A DNA stretch of 64,000 nt, taken from Doris montereyensis (taxonomy: Eukaryota > Mollusca > Gastropoda > Nudibranchia > Dorididae). Below, one piece after another: positions 13,701 to 25,700 of this stretch. The notes under the pieces are model-generated. The model was not told the origin of the DNA. It worked only from the letters and a program-made list of their open reading frames with translations, and did not search any database. The DNA lies in contig JAXRKP010001132.1 of NCBI GenBank assembly GCA_037039925.1, positions 88,501-152,500 of the forward strand, written 5' to 3'. Each line of letters opens with the position of its first letter. The stretch's first letter is position 1. The position numbers and the translations under genes were made by a program.

Positions 13701-16700
13701 ACAGCCAACATAAATCTGCAGTAACAAGAACAGCAATGGTCACCTGTGTTTGTCTCTTTGAGAGTTGGTGAATGAGGACAGACTGGGAGCCGTTCTGGTG
13801 CTGTACCGTATGAAATAGTCACCCTTGGCATGCCAAACCACTTGGGCAACAGCCTGAAACGTAACAAAGAAAAAAAGTCTTAATGCCACCATCACCACCA
13901 GAGTATAATGATAATGATAAAAACAACACTACTGATAATAATAATAATAATACATACAATAACAATAATAATAATCATGATAATAACACCAAAAGATGAA
14001 TTAAATATTGTCTTGACGATAAACCTCAAACCCCAAATTTTTTTGTACTTCAGTAAAGGAAGGTTTGTTTCTTTGTTTAAATAAAATTACCCCCGTCCAC
14101 CATTTGTGATGATCCCAGAGTAAATTAAGAGGACACAGCAAGACAAAAGGCTGAGTGAGAAATTAAAAGGAAAGAAGGACCACAGTGTAACTCAAGTGAG
14201 ACTGGAGGGCCTTTTCCCAGAGCTTATGGCTGTGAGACTGGAGGGCCTTTTCCCTAGAGCTTATGGCTGTGAGACTGGAGGGCCTTTTCCTAGAGCTTAT
14301 GGCTGTGAGACTGGAGGGCCTTTTCCCTAGAGCTTATGGCTGTGAGACTGGAGGGCCTTTTCCCTAGACCTTATGGCTGTGAGACTGGAGGGCCTTTTCC
14401 CTAGAGCTTATGGCTGTGAGACTGAGGGCCTTTTCCCTAGAGCTTATGGCTGTGAGACTGGAGGGCCTTTTCCTAGAGCTTATGGCTGTGAGACTGGAGG
14501 GCCTTTTCCCTAGAGCTTATGGCTGTGAGACTGGAGGGCCTTTTCCCTAGAGCTTATGGCTGTGAGACTGGAGGGCCTTTTCCCTAGAGCTTATGGCTGT
14601 GAGACTGGAGGGCCTTTTCCCTAGACCTTATGGCTGTGAGACTGGAGGGCCTTTTCCCTAGAGCTTATGGCTGTGAGACTGGAGGGCCTTTTCCCTGGAG
14701 CTTATGGCTGTGAGACTGGAGGGCCTTTTTTCTAGAGCTTATGGCTGCCTGTTGTACATTTTTACTAGAAATAATCTATCCTCATTGAATCTCGCAGTCT
14801 CTAATTCTCAGGAGATGGACAATAAAAAGAAAAAGGAGATTATGTGTGCCGATCCCAACACTCTGTGCACGTTGGGGCTGTTTACAGGGCAGTCCAGGCA
14901 AAAAATTGTGAACCCCTACCAAATCTCTGTTTAAATTAAATCAATCCCCCCCCCCCCCCCCCAAAGACAGCAAGCCATTGGTGCCAAACCTTGGAATGAG
15001 AGATTTTCAGTCGGAACCCTTGGTCTCGCTCTTGGCATCGTATGTTGACCAGGAAGAAGCAGATTTACCTGTAACATAGAAATCCAGAATTATTGACATA
15101 ATAAACATGAGCGTATGGCATATTGATGTACGTATGCACCATATGAACAAGCACAGTAAGAAACGCACTTTGGATCACAATCTTCAAATTAAAAATCTTA
15201 TTACTCCCAAAAAAACCAAACTAAAATGTATGGTAAGATAAAAGAAAGTTTAGGTAAGAAAGATGGAACACCAGAAGAGTCAAACACAGAATACACTCAT
15301 CACACCACTGACAAAGGGGTCTGTTTGTTTGTTTGTTTGTTTATTTCATTAAAATCTATCCCGTCCACCATTGCAGTGATCTTGGGATGGCAGCGAGATG
15401 AAAGAGTGAAAGGGAAAAAAGAGAACCTACCAGCCGTCCACTGTTAAAAAACGTGAGATTGACACTCTACTATATCTATAATGCAAGCTCCATTCACGCA
15501 TGGTAGAAACTTTGTTGGTCAAAATTTCCCCCTCGTTTCAATAATTTTTAAGAAATTAACAAAAAAGGTCACAGAAATTTTACTCAATATTTCGGCAAAT
15601 TCAAAACTTTCTACTGCACCATCATGGATGGTGGTGAAATTTACAGACGCAAACTCTTTGAAAAAATGATTCTTAAAAAATCAGGAACGAAAAAACCCCA
15701 CATGAAACTGACAAAGATTCTGCGATTTACTCATACTCAAAGTGACGGCCTACAACTGCTTTCCAGCCACATATTTCATTCCCAAATTAGTTTGTGTGCA
15801 ATGTCTATATGAGTCTGCATTCACCGTTGTCATTAATACCAATATTACTACAAAGCTTAAATTTGCATTCACCGTTGTCATTAATACCAATATTACTACA
15901 AAGCTTAAATTTGCATTCACCGTTGTCATTAATACCAATATTACTACAAAGCTTAAATTTGCATTCACTGTTGTCATTAATACCAATATTACTACAAAGC
16001 TTAAATTTGCATTCACTGTTGTCATTAATACCAATATTACTACAAAGCTTAAATTTGCATTCACTGTCGTCATTAATACCAATATTACTACAAAGCCTAA
16101 ATTTGCATGCAGCTTTCCTTTTTACAAACATATCTCCAGTTTTTAAACATTGCATTGTTTACTTGAAATTTACCCTGTCCGCCATATGCAGTGATCTCAG
16201 GCTGAATTAAGAGGAAACATGAAGACGAAAGAGTGGAAGGAAAGAAGTGAAATCTACCAGCAGAGTGTGCCCACCGCCCACTGTATATTGAAACATTTTC
16301 ACTGAATATTGTTGGGCACACACATATATATGTACATACTTGCAGCCTGTTCCTCGTTCTCTTCATACTGGTCCAAGGAGCTGTCTGTATTGGTGATAAC
16401 CAGTTTGTCGCCAACGCCAGGGTTAATGAGAATGACATCGGAACCCCTAAGGAAAGATAAGACATAAAATCTCTCACATACAAATCTATAACAATCACAA
16501 GCATATCGTCGGTGAAACACGTCTAGACACGTAAGTTTCTATGACATAATTCTTCAGGAGAAACAAAAAACTCAATGAATCACTGAAAAGAGCTGCAAAC
16601 ATTATTTAATGTTTTTTGGATTACAATTTAATTGCTATTAAAAGTCTTTGGAATGTAGTCATGGGAAAAAAATTAATTGTGCACAAAATGGACGTATATG

Positions 16701-19700
16701 ACTAGAGTTGAACTTTTGAAATATCTAAATGGGTAAATCCTCTCATTGACTTACGAAGTTTAGAATTTTAAGGCGGAAAGAAAAACGAAAATCTTTGTTT
16801 AGATCTGCCTAAAATGAGCTTTTCTATTGGTTCAAGGCATCCACAATTCATAAAAACATAAAAGAGGCATGCATTTGATCATTTAAAGGACAAATCTCAT
16901 ATCCCATATTTCGTGGACTTGCGCCTTAAGACAGATTCTTAGACAATATTGTCAAATCATATACAGAGCAAAATTCATTTACAAATGATAATGACAAAAA
17001 AAAAAGCCAAAGAGAACCAATTAAAAAAACCTAAGGGAAAAAACAGAAAGAAGAAAATAGAGACTACAACTTATTTACTGGACACCAAACAATTTTTTTA
17101 TTTTCTTCTACTGTATCATCACATATTGAACTTCTGTTTGTTTGATTGGAATTTACGCCATTTAGCTGAACCGTAGTGTTGTGAGGCTACACTCATGCGG
17201 GGGTACGGACGAACAAAATCCATCTTTATCTTTTACCATTTGCGGTGATCTCAAGGTGAATTAAGAGGAAATAATTAGACGAAAAAGAAGATATGAAAGG
17301 TGAAAGGGAAGAAGTAGGGCCAACCAGGACCACCATCACATTGACCGTTGACTTAAAACAAAAACGTGACGTTAATTATGAGTACCGTATCTGCACAGCT
17401 TAGAGGAACATTGGGCTCTGGCTCTATGGGCCATAACAGCTTTGAAGAAACTTTTGTTTCATTTTCTTTTTACTAATGAATTAATCATTTAAGAAACCTG
17501 TTGAGAAAGAAAGAGCTGTAAGAAAACTCACACTATTACTGCCACCAAGGTTATGGCCGGATTGGGGTTCCCACGACATTCATGACCTTGGATTCCAGAT
17601 TCAAGGTCTTCATGCATCGGCCGGTCGATATCTCCCACAATTTCACTGTCTGATCATCAGATCCTGAGCAGAAAAATTGGTGAACAATATATAACGTGAA
17701 GTCTCATAAAAAAACTGACAATAATCTAAACATAATTTTTTGTAAAGCGGTTAAGAAAGATAGAAAAAATGTCTGTGCTACGGTTAAAATGATAAACACC
17801 ACAAAGTGACAACTCGGCAAAGGTGAAAGGACAAGCATGTGACATTTCAGGTTTACTTCAGTAGCAGTATAACGTACAAAGTGAGGTACAGTAAAACTAA
17901 CAAACGACAAAAATTAACACATATTGCATCCCACGCTAAAGTTTCTGACACAATAAAACAAAAGCTAATATGTTTATTCCTTGACATACGATGTTCAAAT
18001 AACCTGTTGATTCTAGGTGTCCTCAACCTATAATCTCTCTCGACGTTAACAATGTTTTCAGACATTGTACATGGAACGAGGTGGCGTTGGTAGCCAGGTG
18101 GTAAGGTTGCTTGACAAGATAAAGAGGTTCTGGGGTTGAATCCTGGCAACGCTACGTTCGACGCTGTATTCCTTGGGAAGGACAGTAAACACTTATTTCC
18201 CCCACTCGACTAAATGGGTATCAGCCACAGTTTGGGAGTAAAAATCTGCGATAGACTAGCGTCCTGACTTTCATTTTTTAGATATTATTATCACCTATTC
18301 CACGTCACACCAACTTACCAGAGACAAGCCACTGGCCAGACGGGTCTATGCAGATGGATCTCACCATGTCTCCGTGTCCTTTGTAGATCTGTAGAAGAAG
18401 AGGACACGACATGAAACAAAGCAGGTCAATTAAAAACTCCATTAGAAAGAGAAAATTTTGAATCTATGATCTTTTAGCTGAGAGGCTGACACCTTGCCTC
18501 CAGACCATCAATTCCCCTTTGAAATGTAATATCTACATAGTATTGTATCTTTTCAGATAATCTTTAAACAACGTTTAAAAATTAGGAAAACATCACGCAT
18601 AGCCACTTAAATACAGTTGCCCCAAAAGCACACACACCCCTCCCCAAAAAACCCCAAAAAGCCAGCATGAGCTAACCATAGGAGGGCAAATCAAGAAACT
18701 GACACAAACAATTAAAATCAGGATGAAAATTTCCTCAGCGATACAGATCTCACGTTCAGATTATGACATAAAAAGACAAATAGGGAGAAGAGAGACATCT
18801 CTGTAGCCCTTGTAGTGTCAATGAATACAACATAAGAAAGAAACAATCAATGTAATCCTGCTTAATAAATATGAATTACGTGACACTAAAACTTACAGAA
18901 CAGGATGACTAAGAGATGTCATGACGTAACTTATCATCATGATGATTATTATTATTCTATGTCATTCGTATCGTTTTATGTTATCTAAGAAATTACCATT
19001 TGATTGTGAAACGTTTTGAAATTGTGATTAAAACAAATTTCCCAATAGAACAAATAAAGATTATCTTATCTTAATTCACTATTACATGATCATTGTAACC
19101 CACTTTTCAAATATAAGAAAAAACACACTCTGACTGCATGATCTGATCTTAACTTTCCAGAAATGTTGATAATCTAAGATAACTAAAAGACGCCTCTGCC
19201 GATTGCTTTCTGGTAGAGTGCAATGGTAGTTTTGCAAACTCAGAATGAAACTCAGAATGGCTCACCACAATTTCTTTCTCTGCCATGAACTTGAGGGTTT
19301 CTTAAAAACCTTCATATACATATTTTTCAAGGTAAATAGACTCAAAGCCAAAAAAAACAACAACAATCCATACTAAATGTTTTTTATGCACTGGTTAGCA
19401 AAGTTAAACATTCATATTATATATCATTTGATTGAAGAAATAAACAAAAGTCTATGGTTGCCATAGTCATCTCTCCGATTCGTTATGTAACCAGCTTTTG
19501 AATCTCTTACCATCGCTTCCCTGGTTGGGTACGGCTGTAAATCTTTTTTTGTCTGGACGTTTCGGGATCAAATCTTCAGGATTCACTTGCATCTAAAGAA
19601 AAGTCAAAAGTAAAAAAAAAAAGTATTTAAAAATTACAAAAATAAAATGAATGCACAAGAGCATTCATCGCTGCAGTAATTCTTAAGAAAACACTGGGAA

Positions 19701-22700
19701 AGTCAGAAAATCCCATATTTGAACAAATCTTATTTCAAGAAATCCTGTGTTTTTTTTAACTAATTCTTACAAGTGATAACCACGGCCAGAAAATGTAATA
19801 TCTATTAAACTATATAAAAACAAACAACACAGAGACTAACCCTCATGTGGAGGGCTGTAAGATTGATACGTGCAATGATTTAATTATATTTTGACACCTG
19901 GGAACAAGTTTGCTCTACATTTTAAAAGATTACTGTGTTATCCCTAGCATATTATTTTCTGCATCACATAAAATTTAAGAACATGTTTCAAAGCGAAACA
20001 AAATTTTCTGTTTCTACAATTATTAAAGAATGCTAAAAAATCACAGCTTTTAAGAATTGTTTTCACCGTGAAAAGAAAAATGAGCAAAAGATCTTAAAGA
20101 CCAAATACTTTAAGATTAAAGACAGCAATAGCGTAAAAATCAATCACCTTCATTTTCCGTTGCCTTGATGCCAGATAGAGATCCAACAGTCTAGAAAATC
20201 GTTCATTTATGAATTTTTCAAATTTAGAACAGAGCGGTAAGCATCATATTTTTGTGGCTTAAAGTTCATTCTTCTTTCGTCTTCTTCCTTGTCTTCCCAT
20301 TTGGCTTCCTGAAATAAAGAGCAAAACATTTTCGCATTCATAAAAAATGAAATCATTGTGATAATAACACTATAATCACCTTGCCTTTATCGCATGTGTC
20401 TACAATAGCTGCTTTTGAAATTCAACATTTTTCATTTGAAAATTGTACTTTTGCTTGAATGGAAATATTGAGCTTGACATCGTGCGTACATATTGTGTAA
20501 TGGTGGCCAAGTGGGTTGCCGGACTGGGGATCATAATGTCCGGGTTCAAATCCTAGCAAAGCTAGGTCTGACTTTGTGTTCCTTTGGAAAGACACATTTC
20601 CTCACTCGACCTAAGTGTAAATAAGTACAAGCATCTATAATGGATATGTTTACTTGGGAAAAGGCAGAACCAGTGTCAACGACCTCATGCGACCGGCTCT
20701 CTATACCTGAAATCATTCATGGATCCTGATTTTTTTACATCTAGGTCCTGATTTTTTAAATTTTAGAGTGGCAGATCTGCATAAGGCATATATTAAAAAC
20801 AGTCTGGCAGCCTAACTTTAAATCATTCAACTGTCCAAATAATAATGTTGGAATCTGAAGGGTTTTTATGAATGAAGGCGGCATTAATTCTCCTAGAATT
20901 TGTTTAACCTAGTTCCTTCTAAAAGTTTTGGTTTGTTGGTGATTTGGGCATGCCGGAAGGGTGAAAGAGAAACAGCCTTTGGCTTTGTTTCTATTCTCTC
21001 AGAACTTTGAAGAGATGTGGGATCTAAGATTAAGAGGTTTTTTTATGCCGGCATGCCCAAATCACCCAACAAACCAAAACTTTTAGAAGAAACTAGGTTA
21101 AACAAATTCTAGGAGAATTAATGCCGCCTTCATTCATAAAAAAACCCTTCAGATCCCAACATTATTATTTGGACAGTTGAATGATTTAATTTCACCCACA
21201 CCCAAGGTGATCTCAGGGGAGATTTTTGTAGGATTTTAATTATGCCTTGACTGCCCTTGTAAACTGAGCACCTTCTGTAAGACCTCGCATAGCTCGATCT
21301 TAAAGGCAGGCAGACCAAAAATCGAACAAAGGCTATAATTGTATATTATCACCTCTTCTTTGTCAAAGAGATATTCCTCTGGTGGATTGAAGCTCTCGGC
21401 ATGTCCAGGGAGAGGTTCTTTGGGGGCTGGGATGTGCATTCGGCAGCGCTTGGTAATCTCAGGCTAGGAAGATGAAAAGCAATTTAAAAAAACCCATTAA
21501 TGACAAAATCTAATCATTTAAAGTTTGCTTGTAAAAAGTGCTACAATAAATATGAAACCACATTTTGGATAATGGATACAAATCTATCTGGAGAAAGAAG
21601 GATTGGTGCTAATGTAAGTGATGTTTGCTTGCACACAAAAGCAAGGAGTGGAGATTTTAAGCACTGTACTAAAGATATAACAATCACAGCTTTAAAGTGA
21701 CATCAGACCGTATCAGTAAAAAAAAAAAAGAAGAAGAGTACAAATAAATGAATAAAACAAATAACAGAGAACAATGAATGTGCTACCTCGTTGTCTTCCT
21801 TCCACATGTCTAGACTTGGCGCATTCGGATCTTGACTGAGTTTCATCTTCCTTATTTCTCCGTACGGTTTCATCCAACCCATTTTAAGGGCGTGCACCAT
21901 TTGTCCCACCTGAAGCAGAGGACAAACAAAAATGTCAATGGAAAAAGGTCAATAGAAAAAGTATGATTACATAAACATGACTATTTAAGTTGACATGGTG
22001 TTAACAAATTATTATTTTTTTAAACCAACAAAATTCTGCTAACAACTCACGTTGAAATTTACTTTGTCCACCACATGTTGTGATGTTGGGGTGATTAAGA
22101 GGAAACAGCAAAATAAAAAAACACAGAAAAGATAACAGCAGGAAGAAAGTGAAAGAACAGAAGGGGGACCTACTAGCAGCACCGGCTAATCTCCCACCTC
22201 TTCAAGCTATTCAGAGCCATACTGAGCATAAGCAGAGTCATACTGAGCATAAACAAGAGAGTTGACATTGCAGCTTATAATCAATGTCAACTCTCTGAAC
22301 ATAAGCAAAGAGAGTTGACTGCTGAACGTGCAAAGTAAGTCTAACTTGCCCACCCATAATATTCCAGAAAAACATTGAAAATTAATTTAAATTGCATTAA
22401 CTCTTAGTTCAGAGGCAAGGTGTCAGCCTTTCAAAAATGGTCATGGGTTCAAGTCCTGACAGGTTAAAAAGTTTTTTTCAAATAAAACTTGCCCCCTAGT
22501 CCAGGTAGGTGGATTGACACCTAGTCACATCAGAGACGGACGATAAAAAGGAGGTCCTGTGTACAGACCACAACATTTTGTGCATGTTAAAGATTCCTTG
22601 GCTGTTGACTAGTCTAGGCAAAATTGAAAATACCCCAAAGCCCCTTTGTTGTAGATGTGGATAAAATAAGAAAATACTCCTAAAGCCTCTTAGTAGTAGA

Positions 22701-25700
22701 GTAAAATAAGAAAATACTCCCAAAGCCCCTTTTGTTGTAGATGTGGGTAAAATAAGAAAATACTCCCAAAGCCCCTTGTTGTAGATGTGGGTAAAATAAG
22801 AAAATACTCCCAAAGCCCCTTTGCAGTAGATGTGGGTAAAATAAGAAAAATACTCCCAAAGCCCTTAGTAGTAGATGTGGGTAAAATAAGAAAATACTCC
22901 CAAAGCCTTAGTTGTATGTGGGTAAAATAAGAAAATACTCCCAAAGCCCTTAGCAGTAGATGTGGGTAAAATAAGAAAATACTCCCAAAGCCCCTTAGTT
23001 GTAGATGTGGGTAAAATAAGAAAATACTCCCAAAGCCCTTAGCAGTAGATGTGGGTAAAATAAGAAAATACTCCCAAAGCCCCTTTGTTGTAAATGTGGG
23101 TAGATAAAGCCCCCTTAGCAGTAGATAAAATAAGAAAATACTCCCAAAGCCCTTAGCAGTAGATGTGGGTAAAATAAGAAAATACTCCCAAAGCCCCTTA
23201 GTTGTAGATGTGGGTAAAATAAGAAAATACTCCCCAAAGCCCCTTAGTTGTAGATGTGGGTAAAATAAGAAAATACCCCAAAGCCCCTTAGTAGATGTAG
23301 ATAGATGGGTAAAATAAGAAAATACCCCCAAAGCCCCTTAGTTGTAGATGTGGGTAAAATAAGAAAATACCCCAAAGCCCCCCCAAAGCCCCTTAGTTGT
23401 AGATGTGGGTAAAATAAGAAAATACTCCCCAAAGCCCCTTAGTTGTAGATGTGGGTAAGATAGTTGTAGATGTGGGTAAATAAGAAAACCCCCCAAAGCC
23501 CCTTAGTTGTAGATGTGGGTAAAATAAGAAAATACTCCCAAAGCCCCTTAGTAGTAGATGTGGGCAAAGTAAGAAATTAAAAGACAAAACAACAAGAATG
23601 AAGCAATGAAAGGCTCCCAATTTCTTTTTCTCTTGGCAAGAAGTGAAAATTCAAAACAATTAAAAAAAGAATTAAATCAATCGGTACCCTTTGTCTTTCC
23701 CATCTGGAAGGAATGAAGCTCCGCTTGTCTGGTGGCCGGCCAGTGACTGGCATCTGATATACGTCTCTTGTGAAAAAATCAACCCACGGCTGAACGAAGG
23801 TCGCAGGAAAAGATAATGTTATCGGAAATAAAGATTAATACATTTTTTTTAATAAGAACTTTCAAAAATGAAAATTAACAAAAATGATCTTAATAGTGAA
23901 ATAACAAAAATCAAATTTGAACGTATTCTGATTAAGGAAAGGATTGGAAAGTAAGCCATTATATCTTAAAGTGAGCCCTAAATTTTTATTTAGGATTATG
24001 TTTCCTTTGGATAGCAAACTTTCTCTTAAAAAATTTTATGACGGTTTCCTTCTCTTGTCTTCTAGAGCATCAGATTGGAACTGCAGACAGATTTCTAATC
24101 ATCCAAACTCAATTCACAAGAAAAAAAAAATAATCATTTGAAATCAATCAACTTAACTCAACTCAAGAGAGAAAACAATGATTTGAAATCAATCATCCAA
24201 ACTCAATACAATAAGAGGAAAACAATCGTTTTAGATTAATCATTCAAACTCAATTCATGAGAGAAAAGAATCATTTGAAACTCAATGTAAAAATTATTTT
24301 TTTTAATTTCAGTTACCTCATAAAGTCCCTCTGAACCCATTGGATGAGTTGCCGCTTGAATGCGTTGGGATTTGATTGACGTCCTCCTTACTCAGGACAA
24401 CTTTCTGTCCCGTTTTTCTTATTCTTCACAGTGCGCCTAGCAAAATTAAAAAACATAATCATAAGACATTAAAAATAAAGTGTTTGAGAGATGATTTCAC
24501 ACTAAAAAAATAAAATAAATATAATTCTAAAAAAAAAGTGTATTACCCTGCTGAAAAGATCAAATTATTTCCCTGTTTCTTTGAGTTGGTAGACTTTAAT
24601 AAATCTCTGTCAGTGTTATTGAGGCACTTTATTCATTCATTCATTCATTCATCTGGCTATGAAATTGCCATCAATCAATGTTGAATAAGTTACATAACTA
24701 GTCTTGTGCGAGTTTAAAAGAGGACAAAATTACCAAAAATTTGGATCATCAGCTTTTGCCAGGAACTCGTCCAAGGCATCGCCAAGAACGGGTTTAATGA
24801 GCTTCCTGCCTTCAGTATCGTAGCCAATGTGTTTGTAATCCTCATACCACTCGACGGGGATGTTTCCAATGGTATTGCGCACATCCTGTCATTGTAAAAG
24901 TAACATCATCTTAAAGTAAACAAGACAAAAGATCTCGAGAACAAACAACAAAAATTAAAACATTGATCTATTTAACTACTCTTTCCCTACTTGAGCTTGA
25001 AAATCAGCTCGCACCATGTTACCACAGGACTTTGAGCCGCAAGAATCGCTTGATAAATCTATTTTTACTCCAATCCCTTTGTCCAAGTTTTTAATCAGTG
25101 ATCTTAGACTATTTTCGGGTCAAGTATAAAGACGCCCTTTATAAAATTCAACCTGTTTACAAGCTTGGAGCGAATATTTTTGTAGATTTTTTGCTATACA
25201 CCTGTTTGTATAAACCCTTCTTTGAAAATGGGCATGTACTGAGATCAAGGCCCTTAAGTCTGAGTGATTGACGTCAGGTAATCGAGACAAATGGATGCTT
25301 TTCATTGGCTCATAATTGTTATTCCTCCAACCATTACAATTTGATTCCTGACTAATTAATCTCAAGGTAATTCATCACATCATCGAAAGCATGTGAAAAG
25401 TGCAAGTTCAGAGAGAAGCCAAACCGTATCACAGCAAAGGCGGTCCATCAAATTGTCTTTTCCACTCTACTTTACACCGGACTGTATTCGCCCCAGACTG
25501 ATTTTTCTTGTATCACTGAAGGCCGGCCTCTAAGATGAAAATCACTGTAACACACTGAACCTATACACGCTACACATGACTGACAATACCATGGACCTGT
25601 CCTTGTAGGGCATAATTAATGACTATTTATGAAACAGTTACACTGAAATTTTGTTTATATGTTGTACAACTTTTATAAAAAATAATTAAGTTTCATTATA

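Noticed and set aside
20495..20560. True tRNA gene
   Set aside because: A and B boxes are present, but the acceptor and anticodon stems do not pair and the sequence continues into the S1 SINE body.
22496..23620. 213-codon frame with [14 protein letters not shown] repeats
   Set aside because: Reading of the SINE-derived 45-bp array.
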